Assembly: GCA_036435485.1 (NCBI GenBank)
Contig: CM071594.1
Location: 100,653,001 to 100,717,000 of the forward strand
Reading direction: 5' to 3'
DNA length: 64,000 bases
Source: Saposhnikovia divaricata
Taxonomy: Eukaryota; Streptophyta; Magnoliopsida; Apiales; Apiaceae
Position numbers and translations under genes: made by a program. Positions 34,518 through 46,252 of the stretch are shown in pieces (the stretch's first letter is position 1; the number at the start of each line of letters is the position of its first letter). The notes below the pieces were generated by a model. That model was not told the origin of the DNA and made no database searches. It saw only the letters and a list, made by a program, of their open reading frames with translations.

Positions 34518-37463
34518 ATGGCTGCTCAAAGAAAACTACCAAAGTCAATTGCTTTCAAGTTTGGTGACTTCGACTTTATGACAAACACCATTTTGATGCA
34601 ATCACCAACAAGAATGGAGTGTCAACTGATTTTCACCCAGTGATGGATTTTATGGCTATTGGACCTTTGCGTTATGCTTTGATAGCATCTCCACAGATTA
34701 ATCAAGCTGTTGTTTCACAAGCTTGGGAGAATGCTGAGGTAGTTGATCCTGTTCAGGGTCAACCAGGTAAGATTGTTCTAAACCTAGGACAAGATTCTTT
34801 TGATATTACTGAATATGTTGTCAATTCAGTACTTCACTTACCTGTTAATGTGCCTTATGCTAGTGAACCATCCGATGATGATATTAGAACTATGTTATCT
34901 TCACTAGGATATAGTGGACCTTTAGATAACATGAGCCAGTTAAGGAGACCTTTTTTTAGAAAAGAGTGGCCTTTCTTCTTTGATCAATTAGCTAAATGCT
35001 TTACTGGTAAATGTAGTTCTTTTGAACAAATTACAGCTGTTACTTTTCACATTTGATATAGTTTGCTTTATAACAGAGTAATTAACATTGGTCACATTCT
35101 ATTGAATCATATGAGTATCAAACTTGGTCCTAATAAAAATGGAAGGAATATGGTTTATTATCATAGATTTATGCAATTATTTATCAACCATTTTATTCCT
35201 AATGCTAATACCAGGTTTGGTAGACAACATTGTGTTCCTTCTTATGTACAGCAAAAGAGAATTTTCTTTGATATTACAAAGAAGGACAGTGAGAAGAATT
35301 CAGAGGAATCACCAGCAATGCATTATCCAAATCATGTTCAGGTACTTCTAAGAACTCATCTTCCTACTCTCTATAATTCTTCTTTCTTTGGTGGTGAAAT
35401 GATTCAGGAACCTCAATTGGAGGAGGGCCCCCCTATGTCTACCCAAGTAACCCAAAACATCACAGTCTCTGAAATAATTCTAGAACCAAGTTTTGATCCA
35501 CAGTCTGTTGTTTCAAAGAAACCAACCTCTGGTGTTTCTCAAAAGGTATCAGTTGTAAAGAAGAGAAGATATGTAGCTCCTAGTTCTAGTAGTTCTAGTA
35601 GTGAAGATGATGATATACCTCTTGCTGAGAGAAAAGAATTGAAGGCTGCAATTCAACTTTCTAAGCTAGGTGAAAGAGGTGAAGGACCTAGTCACAGCCA
35701 GGCTGCAGTCTCCCAAAAGACTGTAGTTCTTAAAAAGGGAAAACGGTTACTAGCTAGGTATAGTCTCTCAAAAGGCTGTGTCTATTGAAAGAAGATTTCA
35801 ACCCAAGATCATCACTGAGTCTGCACCTCTTGAGTCTTCTCAAGTTAAATCTGTTGCTCATTATACCAGGAGAACAAGGAGAAAGATTCAATTGTCACCT
35901 ACACACACATAGTCTAGTCCAACTAAAATTTTGCAGGTCTCCAAGCATAAAGCTCTATCTAAGTCAGCTAGTGATAAAAGAGGCCTCAATCTTGATTCTT
36001 CATGGGAAATGACATTGACATATGGAATGGCTATGAAGCTTATTTCTATCAAAGTAAAGCTTTCCAGGCTTGTTCTACAATTTATGACTGAAAGAGTTCC
36101 AAAACTCTCTTCTCCTAAGGAATGTGGACTTTTGTATCAACAGCTTGATTCAATGAAGATGCATTTTTATGTATCTATTAGATAGGAATTACGCAAGTCA
36201 TTTGGACTTTCTAAGCATGGTGCACTTCAATCACTTCACACATACTTGTTTCACAAGGATTTCATTGTTGAAGATGCTCCAGCTCAAGGTGAACAAAAGG
36301 AGGTAGTAGATAGTGGAATGCAGTCAACAGGAGATACTATTGCACCAGTGGTGGATAGTAGGATAGATCAGATCACAGTCACTGCAACACAAGAACCATC
36401 TAGTCAGAGGTTGGATGACTCAGGAATTGTGATAGCTAATGCTGAAAGGTCTTTTGTGTTGGCTGAAACTGCAATTGAGATACCCTATGATATGGGAGGA
36501 ATGACTTTGACTGATTTTCCTGATGATCAAACAAATTTTGTTCAGTTAGAGTCTATCCACCTTGAGGGTGAGTCTCAGCAAACAACACTTAAAGACGGTG
36601 ACATACTAACTATGGTGTCTAATGAAGTTTTACTGAAGACATCAGAGTCTAGTGTAGACCCTGAAAGTGGTATACTAGAGCCTGTAGTCTCTGGAAAGAT
36701 AGTAGATGTTTGTGAGGGTTCAGAGATTATAGAAGCTCACTCCATGGAGAAAACCTCAAGCCCCTTGCAATATGAGGAACCCTCTCTCCATGTGAGTTCA
36801 TGTATAACAACTTCTCCTAACCCCTATTTTTCTGTAGGTCATGAGAGCACTTATCTAAATTTGAGTGATACACTTGAAAAGATGGACATGGATCCACAAA
36901 TTGAGAGGCTGGCTCCTGACCAGGCAAAAGGAGAGGTAGAAAGAGTGTTGACTTTAGTAAATCAAAGTGAGAATGAGTGTATGGATGATCAACTCCATAG
37001 TGAAGGAGAGAAAACTAGGAAAGAACCATCTTTTGATTTCTAGGATCAGATTTTTCCTGAATCTTGGTCTGAGAATCTTGGTATGGATGCTGGTACTTAC
37101 TGTTTCATGAAGATGTAAGAGAAACAGGACTTCACCAAGCATAATTCAAAGCCTGAATTAAAGCTCAGTAATATCAACAAAAGATTGTGGATGCTATCAA
37201 TAGAAGAGATAGGCTAAGGGTGTCACTTTCTCAGCATGTGCCAGGAGAATTACCTCATGATCCTAGTGTCCCTCTGAATGTGTTACCAATCTCAGCTAGG
37301 ATTGAGACATTTGCAGAAGCTGATCACTCAATGGAGGAGTCAGAGTCTGTAACTATTAGCACACAAGATACTGGTGAAGGTCAGGATGTGAGTAATGTTG
37401 GAAATTTGATAATAGTACCTTTTTCTTCAGTTTCAGATACTTCAGTTGCAGCTGTAAGTCATT
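34518..37463 (+). pseudogene. Copia giant 3' ORF, copy 1 (5' part only)
   Basis: It starts at ATG 34518 (MAAQRKLPKS) and continues as a decayed reading frame. An apparent one-base deletion near 34575 moves it to the frame with DFHPVMDFMAIG. A TGA at 35054-35056 is unique to this copy (copy 2 has GGA). Another shift lies near 35760, with further stops near 35908, 36183 and 37041. A Ser-rich, acidic low-complexity part (SSSSSSSSEDDD) lies near 35580. No domain is recognised; the position after RNase H is where SIRE-type elements carry an env-like ORF. It is cut at 37463 and fused to gypsy sequence. Confidence 0.75.
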
Positions 37464-38749
37464 GTATCCATACAGATATTGTGAATTATCTGGTGAGCAA
37501 CGGCATTCCGTCAGAATTCTCTTATGCCCAAAAGAAGAAGTTTTTGCATGATGTGAAGTGGTATCGATGGGATGAACCATTCTTGTTCAGGCAGGGAGCA
37601 GATCAGATTATCAGGAGATGCATTCCTTACAATGAAACGGAGGAGATTTTGCGAGATTGCCACTCTACCACATACGGTGGTCATTATGGTGGAGAGAAGA
37701 CCGCGGCTCGAGTACTTCAGGCAGGATTCTTCTGGTCAACCTTGTTTAAAGATTCTCATCAATTTGTATTGGGATGTGACCGCTGTCAACGGGTTGGAAA
37801 TATCTCCAAGAGGAATGAGATGCCTCTCAACATGCTTCTTGAAGTTGAGATTTTTGATGTTTGGGGGATAGATTTCATGGGACCATTTGTCTCATCGTGC
37901 AACAACCAGTACATCCTGCTAGCGGTAGACTATGTGTCCAAATGGGTAGAAGTCAAAGCTCTGCCTACAAACGATGCTAAAGTAGTGATAAACTTTCTGC
38001 ACAAGAACATATTTACCCGTTTCGGAACTCCACGAGCAATAATCAGTGATGAGGGGACACATTTTTGCAATCAGAAATTCACTGCATTAATGGCAAAGTA
38101 TCGTGTGACACATCGGGTTGCAACAGCGTATCATCCTCAAACTAATGGTCAGGCAGAAGTCTCCAACAGGGAAATCAAGCGGATTTTGGAAAAGGTGGTG
38201 AATCCTTCAAGGAAAGATTGGTCCTTGAAGCTAGACGAAGCTGTTTGGGCATACAGAACCGCGTATAAAACACCCCTGGGTATGTCTCCTTTTCAGTTGG
38301 TGTATGGTAAGGCTTGTCATTTTCCTGTCGAGCTTGAGCACAAGGCATACTGGGCTTTGAAGAAATTGAACTTCGACATGAAAGTTGCTGGTGAAAAGAG
38401 GATGCTTCAACTGAATGAGCTTGATGAGCTTCGTCTACAGGCTTATGAGAATAACAAGCTGTGCAAGGAAAAGGTCAAGAGATGGCATGATAGAAGGTTG
38501 GTACATAAGACATTTGTACCGGGTCATATGGTTCTGCTTTTCAACTCTCGGCTAAGACTTTTTCCTGGAAAGCTCAAGTCAAGGTGGTCAGGTCCGTTCA
38601 CGGTTAAAACAGTGTTTTCGCATGGGGCAGTGGAAATTTTTGATAAGTCACCTGATCAGTCTTTTAAGGTGAATGGGCAGAGGCTTAAGCATTATCTTGG
38701 GGGTACGGTGAACCGTGATGAATTCACCGCTTTTCTTGCCCCAGCATGA
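37187..38749 (+). CDS. Chimeric ORF: copia 3' ORF piece fused in frame to gypsy integrase
   Basis: The open frame has about 520 codons from a GTG at 37187 and probably belongs to a longer decayed frame. Roughly the first 92 residues come from the copia 3' ORF. From about residue 97 it is an Athila/Tat-type gypsy integrase with the H2C2 zinc region (GGHYGG, CDRCQR), D in GIDFMGP, D in ISDEGTHF and E in GQAEVSN. The C-terminal part has YGKACHFPVELEHKAYWA and ends at the normal pol stop. The integrase core seems complete apart from E in place of the usual G in SDGGTHF. No promoter or start is evident, so a translated fusion is unlikely but open. Confidence 0.8.
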   Translation: MDAINRRDRLRVSLSQHVPGELPHDPSVPLNVLPISARIETFAEADHSMEESESVTISTQDTGEGQDVSNVGNLIIVPFSSVSDTSVAAVSHCIHTDIVNYLVSNGIPSEFSYAQKKKFLHDVKWYRWDEPFLFRQGADQIIRRCIPYNETEEILRDCHSTTYGGHYGGEKTAARVLQAGFFWSTLFKDSHQFVLGCDRCQRVGNISKRNEMPLNMLLEVEIFDVWGIDFMGPFVSSCNNQYILLAVDYVSKWVEVKALPTNDAKVVINFLHKNIFTRFGTPRAIISDEGTHFCNQKFTALMAKYRVTHRVATAYHPQTNGQAEVSNREIKRILEKVVNPSRKDWSLKLDEAVWAYRTAYKTPLGMSPFQLVYGKACHFPVELEHKAYWALKKLNFDMKVAGEKRMLQLNELDELRLQAYENNKLCKEKVKRWHDRRLVHKTFVPGHMVLLFNSRLRLFPGKLKSRWSGPFTVKTVFSHGAVEIFDKSPDQSFKVNGQRLKHYLGGTVNRDEFTAFLAPA

Positions 38750-40213
38750 TCGAGTTACAGAAGGAACATCCGGCTAAATGACGTTAACGACAGCGCTTCA
38801 TGGGAGGCAACCCATAGGTTTGGTGTTTTTATGTGTGGTTTGATTTTGTGTGATTTTGTTCAGTTTGCAGGCCACTGGCGAGTTGCAGGATTAGCCTCAG
38901 GTTGGAGCTCATTTCCACCTCCTGATTCACCACCCGAGGAGGGTGACGATGCCGACAGTTAGGGGAGTTCTCTTTTATCCTTTATCTATACCTTCAATGA
39001 GGACATTGAATATTTTAAGTTTGGGGGTGATTTAGGATAATTGATTAATTGAGTCATTGTATCCATACAGTTTCATGTAGTTCATAATATACCATGCTAG
39101 TTTTATTTCATATAATTCATATTGTGCTAAAAAAAAATTGCATATTCATGATTAGTTGCATATCATATTTTCTTTGATCCCGTGGCGCTTGGTGGTTCCA
39201 TTTAGTAGTCAATGATGAATTCGAGTGTGATAATGATGGGTAGAAGGCTGATTTAAATACTCATGAATTGACGTGCATGTTGCAGAAACACAATCTTACA
39301 CAACTCATCATTTGCTTTTGGGGCTAGGTTAACATCATGCTTGTTTGGTTGTTGAAATTTAATCACCTGATTATATTTGGAATTTTCTTTATTCCCTTGA
39401 TAGCGTAGAATCACTAAATATAAGTTTGGGGGAAACTAGGGTTCATGCTAGTTTGTGTGTAGTTGTTAATAATTGATAGGTGTCAATTGGCTAGTAGCCA
39501 GCTCATATTTATATGAGTAGTCTACGGTTGGAATTGAGAATTCTCATTCCAGATTGCATAAAAAAAATGAAAAAAAAATGAAAAAAAAATGAAAAAAAAA
39601 AGAAAGAAAAGAAAAGAAAAGAGTGTTTATGAGAGTGTGAGTATGCAGAGTTGGCCAGGGTGAGCTCTTTAATACTCGAGAAATTAAGTTCTAGGGGACT
39701 CAAGCCTAGTGACCTAAAACTTTTCCGGTCTGGGATCCACTAACCTAACGCTCGCTACATGGGTATTATTGTATAAGCCTTTTGGGGTCTCATCCATTGC
39801 ACGGTCAAATAAGCATGTGTGTTGTGTATAGTATTATGCGTCCTAGTTGTTAGTAATAAAGCATGAATTCCTGTCTAACTCAAATGATGATGGAGGTGTT
39901 TCTAGGTTATGAAGTGTCTAGCGTCCATTCTATTTATAAACTTGTGATTGTTTTGACGGAGAATATGTATGGTTTTGATCTAGTGCTAAGAGTAATTCTG
40001 ATGAGTATTGCACACACGCACGTTTCTGTACTTGTAAATGTTAATATGCTGATATTTAGTCGATCTCTATTTGGAATTATCACATTCTCTGAGACACTTT
40101 GCTAAATTGGTTATTGCTTTGCTTATGGGATCCTTGCATCAGTTGCATTCATGCATTTAGAGGTAGTCGAGTCTGTTTTCGCTTGAGGACAAGCTTCAGT
40201 TTAAGTTTGGGGG
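38750..40213 (+). other. Gypsy 3' internal region
   Basis: Non-coding sequence between the pol stop and the 3' LTR. TAAGTTTGGGGG occurs three times (39016-39027, 39421-39432, 40202-40213); the last copy abuts the LTR and is the likely polypurine tract. A run of A8-TG units lies near 39560-39600. Confidence 0.7.
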
Positions 40214-41223
40214 TGTGATAAGTGGATTTTATATCCACTTATTATGCGCTAAATGGCCTAGATTGATGGTTTATCCTTAAGTATGTTGTGTCTTTTAATT
40301 CATTTTTTGTTGTGTTTCAGCATTTGTTGTGCAGAACTCGCAACTATAGGTATCGTGGCGATAAAAGGCTAAAAACGGTGAAATTTTGCGCCAATTCGGA
40401 ATTAAGAGTTGCCAAAAGAATTATCATAAAGAAATTCTGAGTGATATATTCTTAAAGCAGAAATCCCGGTTGGAATTGATATATTTTCTGATAAGCAAAA
40501 GGAATCCAGTTTCAGATCCTCAGCAGCCGTAATTTACACCTGAACGAGCAAGGAGAAAATAGAATTATCACAAAAAGATGGAAAGTGATATATTCTTAAA
40601 AAGAAAGTCCCGGTTGGAATTGATATAATTTTCTTTAAGCAATAGGAGTCCGGTTTCTGACCCTCAAAATACCGCAACTTAGGACTTAAGGATTTATTTA
40701 TATTAATAAATATTTTATTTAATTAGAAAATTATATTTATAAATATCTAATAATATTAGATATTTATTTTTATAATTTCTGAATTAAATTAATTATTTAT
40801 TAATTAAAGATTATAAGTTGTGCGGGTTAAAAAGTATTTTGACGAAACATTTATTCCAACTCAAGGTCCTGAATTGTGGTTGGTCGACAGAAATTGAATT
40901 GTTAAACCAATTAACTAAACCAAATTCACAATTGAATGATGTGCTGTCGGCATGTAATAAAAAAAACAAAAAGAAGAAGAAGAAGTAATCAATTGTCATG
41001 CACGCACCTGAGAAGGCTAGCCATTTGCCGCGCGTGCAAGCCACGCGCGTGGCCTGAGACTTGATTTTGCTGGAAATCAGAGAAGCAGCTGGTGGAATGT
41101 TGTGGTTGGGTTTGCTTTCAGCTGTTTTTTTATAAGTGTGTGCTGTATTATTTTTGTGTAATTCTTTTTGTTTCTTTTTTATTTTTTTAGTTTTATTTTA
41201 TTAATTGGTGTGCTAAATTTTTG

Positions 41224-41233
41224 CTATAAATAG
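41224..41233 (+). promoter_or_regulatory. TATA box in gypsy LTR
   Basis: CTATAAATAG followed about 30-50 bases later by a C/T-rich leader, the usual arrangement of the LTR promoter. Confidence 0.65.
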
Positions 41234-41491
41234 GTGAGTTCTCATGCTTGAATTCACACAACAATTTGGAGAACAAAAATTCTCTCTTGTATTCTCTCTA
41301 GTTTTTTTGTAATTTTAAGTTTCATTTTTATACACTTTAATTTTTTGCAATTTTAGTTTAAGTGTTATTTTGGTTGAAGAAATTACGGGGATTATTTGGA
41401 GGGCTCTTTTCGTTCATTGGAAGCTATTTCGGTCCTACTTTCTAACTCTTGTAATTTTCATATTTAATTTATCGTAATTTTTAATTTAGTT

Positions 41492-41625
<134 letters not shown>

Positions 41626-42548
41626 ATGATTTCAATTAATCCCATGATGACGATTCGTTTAATTATGAACTAATCGCCGTCATGGGATTCTAATGGATTT
41701 ATTTACGTAATTTAGTAATTCGATGCCTTAATAATTTGTATTATGATAAAAATTCAGATTGCCTAATGTGGTTGCGCTTAATTTATTAGATGCGTAGCTA
41801 ACGTCTAAATTATTAATTCCTAATGAATGCGAAAGTGGATTTAGGAATTTAGAATTTGCCATGTTAGCATAGGTTCGTAATTGTCACGTACATTTACGAT
41901 AAGTGATAGGATTTTTTTTCACATCACCCTATGTAGTCATAATAAAGGAATTTATTCGTAAACCAATTATGTTTTCAAATCTTATAGACATATAGGGTCT
42001 AAACATAAAAGGTGTCCTCGCGACTTCTATCTTTTTAAGTAGATGTTTGTGTGGTTTGATATAAGTTAAGACTGAAAGGCGCTTATGTTATTTTCGTGTT
42101 ATCGACTAGCTTTCTTAAATTATCAAAATTACTTTGAAATTAAGGCATCAATTCTAAATGAAATAAATAATGAAATTAGAATCCCATGTTTTTTCTCACA
42201 TATAAATTTTCATTCAGTTAAATTAATTAGTTCGAATTATTTAATATTACTAATTTAATTAATCAATTAGAAAAATACAAAAATACCCCCTTTTGATATT
42301 TATTCAAGCAGTTTGTTGTTTAATCATACGTCGTTGCTTAAATATTATTTCTGAACAAACACCAAGTCTCTGTGGGAACGAATTTATTATATTACTTGTG
42401 ACAGCGTACACTTGCGCAGTTAGTTTTCGAACCAACACATGCTAAAAGAGAATTATATAGAATGCATAAAGCAAATCCAATCATTATAAGGGTTCGAACG
42501 GAAATATGAAATATTCAATAAGCAAAAGCAAAGTTTTTAATATATGGT

Positions 42549-43655
42549 CTAATTATTGCCACCATCAGATTTGGCCATCTCATCATTCCCATCTTCAAAT
42601 AAATCACCAACTTCCATGTGAATGAGGCCCGAAGGATCAACTGGATCTGCACCACCAAGGTGTGCTTCAATATAAGCAATTTCTAAGGGATCATTTTGTT
42701 CAGTGAAATTAGTTTCAACATTTTTCAAAGAGGCTTGATAAAGGTCAGCAAAGTGCTTGGAGGTACGACATGTACGTCTTCAATGACCTTTCATTCCACA
42801 ACGACTACAAATACTTTCACCCCTTTTAACCATAGTACTTCCCTCGGATTTTCCCTCATTTTTTGTCCATTTATGGTGGTGACTTCCTTTTAAAGTTGGT
42901 GAAATTTTGATGATTATGACCTTGACCATGCCCAAAATTACGACCGCGGGCATGTCCACGTCCACGTCCACGTCCATATCCACGCCCACGTCCAAATGGC
43001 TTATTATCTACATATTCATTGTTAATCACCGCATTCATTTCAGGGAATAGTGTTGAGCCAGTTGGACGTGCTTGATGATTTTTCAGCAAAAGTTCATTAT
43101 TTTGTTCAGCAAGATACAAGACAGAAATCAGCTCATAATATTTTGTAAATCTACGTTCACGATATTGTTGCTGCAAGAGCATGTTATTGGCATGGAAAGT
43201 GGAATATATTTTTTCCAACATATCTTTATCAGTTGTATTCTCGCCACATAATTTCAATTGAGATGTAATTATAAACATGGCTGAGTTATACTCGCTTACA
43301 CTTTTATAATCTTGAAATTGCAAGTGTAGCCAATCATAGCGAGCTTTTGGGAGTATCACCATTTTTTGATGGTCATATCTTTCTTTGAGATCCTTACAAA
43401 GAATTTATGGATCTTTAATAGTTAAATATTCAGTTTTTAGGTCTTCATCAAGGTGATGGCGGAGAAATATCATAGCCTTTGCCTTATCTTGTTTGGAGGT
43501 TTTATTTCCCTCTTTTATGGTGTCACCAAGACCCATAGCACTCAGATGGATTTCAGCATCAAGAATCCATGTCAAATAATTTTTGTCGGTGACTTCAAGT
43601 GCATTGAACTCGAGTTTTGTAAGATTCGAATTATCACTAAAATATAATCCCGAAT
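42549..43655 (-). pseudogene. Copia-type gag (UBN2) pseudogene
   Basis: Read on the minus strand, the frame starts near 43655 (LTKLEFNALEV, no ATG in place). It then shows WILDAEIHLSAMG, DKAKAMIFLRHHLDE, an Arg-Gly-rich repeat region and a zinc knuckle (CSRCGMKGH...C) before ending at a TAG at 42549. Internal breaks include a TAA after YLTIKDP, a frameshift after the RG-rich part, and a TGA in the knuckle where Trp is expected. The family is a widespread plant gag-only type often annotated as a retrotransposon-derived zinc-finger protein. The intact protein would bind nucleic acid. No pol domain is adjacent. It lies right of the gypsy LTR and on the opposite strand. Confidence 0.82.
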
Positions 43656-45329
43656 AGTGTCAATTTATGAAATAAGCATAAATGCAATAGGTGTTGACAA
43701 AAACATTATATTGACATGGGCACATAAAAAAATATTCCACCAAGAAAATCATGCATAATTAAACAACTAGACATATTAATATTTGTAATCTTCACTGTGC
43801 ACGCATATGAAATTAATCCATTTTGCTATAAGCTTAGGTTTAATACGTTGTATACTTTTAATTAGATAGACAAACACTATGATCTCAGGAGCTACAAGAT
43901 AAGCAAATATAAACATGTTGCATGCAGTTTATTTACTATATAAACTAAGTGACATAATTAATAACAAACAGTCAACATATATAATATTATAGAATGAAGA
44001 TCTCCAAGGTTGAATTCCTTATTATTTATCTCTTTAAGTTTTACACTACAAGGTCATGCAATTTAACAACACAACTGAAGTCCACATTCAAAAACTATAG
44101 GTTGACCTAATGTACAGGATAACAACAAACCTTTTTGCATATACTCATCGTATTATAGTGATACGGTAGATTGAATTAAATCTACTGTGTAAATGTAGAT
44201 TGATTATAAAGACATAATAGACACAGTAGATTGAATTCAATCTACTGTGTCTTTAGTCTGCATATTATAGATTAATGTTAATAAATAAGATTATACGTAC
44301 CTTCTACTTGGATAGCTTCCAAGTTTTCTTGCACTTTCCATATTATTTTTATTTTCTCGCAATCGTGCTGATAACGTATTATATATAATATATAATATAG
44401 TGAGAGTAAGAGAGCAAGAGAAGCAAGAGAGTAAGAGAGAAAGTTAGATAGAAGAGAGAATTTCATTCATATATAAAAATCACACATTACAAATGTTTAT
44501 ATAGTTCTATGATCTTATAAATTACAATCATTGAAATGAAAGGCCAAAGTTTGGTTCTATTAATGTGAGAGATGAAAACCTAGAGGTCATTCAATAATAC
44601 AAACAGAACAAGAAAGTTAAAGTAATACTTATTTCAAAATTAAGGCACCACAATCTGTGTGCGGATTATTTTAAGAGAATTGATATCGTCTTTGGTCATT
44701 TGTAAGTCGTAATTGTGATAATAATTTGATAATTTTTTAGTTTTCCCAAAAATCAAGTATAATTTCAATTCAAAATTTGAAATAAGTTCGTAAATACTAA
44801 TTTAGATAATTCACAAGTACATTTTAGATTATTAAAAAGATTCACAAAAAAACATAACTTATTAATTCACTTAATTTTGTACTTTCTCTTATAAATTGGT
44901 AATTTATTTTAATTTTCTTAGATTAAGGTGTTACAAATTTCTTAACTTCAATTTCTTATATCATTAACAGACCTGAACAAATAATCCAGAATTTCAAAAT
45001 TGTACCTCTATCAAACTATCACCCTTAGTGAGATAATAATGACTAACCTGGTATTCCCATTTCCTGATCTTTGTTCATTATAGGATAATATAACAAGCTT
45101 GTGTGTTCTTATATCAGACTACTTAACAAGTTAAACATTATAGAATCAGCTCTGAATATATGTGCAATCTAAAACAAATCCCAATTCATTTTTGAATATT
45201 AGATCTAATTCGAATTATGAATTTCAAATAAGCTAATGTAGATTGGTTCAAATAAAATTAATTTGGATAATTTGCAAATTCACTGCATATTCATAAGAAA
45301 TTATAAAATTATGATTTAATAGTACATTT
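43656..45329. other. Gene-free AT-rich stretch
   Basis: It contains a perfect 32-bp palindrome (44220-44251) with a degenerate copy upstream (about 44163-44190), and a GA-rich part near 44400-44460. No ORF with recognisable content is visible. Confidence 0.55.
44220..44251. repeat. Perfect 32-bp palindrome
   Basis: The arm GACACAGTAGATTGAA is followed directly by its exact reverse complement, with GAATTC at the centre. An imperfect relative, GGTAGATTGAATTAAATC, lies about 55 bp upstream. Confidence 0.95.
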
Positions 45330-45342
45330 AGTAATTACACTT

Positions 45343-46028
45343 CTTCTCTCTCTAATGAGAGTCGACCTCCATCTTCAGATCTAGGGTCTAGTCGTCTTTT
45401 CGATTCTCCAGATCTACAATCCCCCTTCACCGATTAACCCATTTTTCCTGTTTTTCTTTGTTTTCCCTTCAATAAAATCCAATTTGTTTGGGTGTTTATG
45501 TGTCTCTCCTTTTGAAGTGTTTGTGTGTCTATCCTTTTGAGGTATTTTGCTATGTTTTTGTTTGTTCTTGTTAGTTGTTTTATGGTTCTGTTGATGATTT
45601 ATATGGTGTTTTGGGAGATGTGGAAAGCCCGCAATGAGACTGGGTTGATAGTGGATCTCACAAAAGCTTACATTTCACAACTGAAGATTGTTCATATTTT
45701 TAGGGATTTTGATCCTTCGGTTCATGCAACTGAAAGTTCTGAACACTGGACTTCAACCGTTATTAGTGGGAAGGTCAATTGTGCTGCTACTGGTTTCAAG
45801 ATTGGTGTAGGTTGTATTTCTCGGAATGTCATAAATTTTTTGAGGTTCAAAGAATTTTATATTCTATTTGTTAGCCGATCTGAAAACAAAACGGCTACTT
45901 GTTTAGCTCGTTTATTTGTTTTTCACCCAGGTTATATTGCCAGTTTGGGAATCTGTTCCGGGTGTATTAAGAATATTTTGTTGAGTGATTTGACTTAATA
46001 AAACCATTTGTTCGTAAAAAAAAAAAAA
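45343..46028 (+). mobile_element. Internally deleted L1-type LINE, moved as a unit
   Basis: A 686-bp insertion flanked by a 13-bp TSD, AGTAATTACACTT (45330-45342 and 46028-46040, sharing one base with the tail). It has a C/T-rich leader with AGATCT-containing words, then the C-terminal end of an L1-type ORF2, an AATAAA signal and a 13-base poly(A). Endonuclease and RT are absent, so it was mobilised in trans by an L1 enzyme (inference). Confidence 0.85.
45552..45998 (+). pseudogene. L1-type ORF2 C-terminus (RNase H-like remnant)
   Basis: The open frame contains WEMWKARNE, GVGCISRN and VSRSENKTATCLARL, which match the end of plant L1 ORF2 (zinc-binding linker, start of RNase H, end of RNase H). 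The RNase H core between GVGCISRN and FYILFVSRS is deleted, removing catalytic acids. The first ATG is at 45552, although the frame is open from 45525. It ends in a stop at 45996-45998, shortly before the polyadenylation signal. It cannot be an active enzyme. Confidence 0.75.
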
Positions 46029-46252
46029 GTAATTACACTTGTTCATATAAACTGACAAATTGGCCCATTCATTTTGATGTTGCAGTCCCCCTCTCTCTCT
46101 CTCTTGCCCCTTTAACTTTTCATATATTCATATATATTATGAAATGTAATAAAAAAAATCATTTTTCAATATTTCCTTGAATGTAAATTTAATATTAATA
46201 TTTTTATAAGCCTTCAACGGTCTTATAATTTTTTTCTCTAAAATTTGCATGT

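Larger units (their letters stand above)
27991..37463 (+). mobile_element. SIRE/Maximus-type copia retrotransposon, copy 1 (both ends missing)
   Basis: Gag, protease, integrase, RT and RNase H come in copia order, followed by a long 3' coding region and an antisense ORF. The RT and gag words (YVDDIIFGSTN, SQEEGIDYDETF) are typical of the SIRE/Maximus lineage. The 5' LTR and N-terminal gag are absent. The right end breaks at 37463 into a gypsy integrase. Several stops and frameshifts make it defective. From about 31614 to 37463 it is nearly identical to 46936-52785. Confidence 0.9.
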
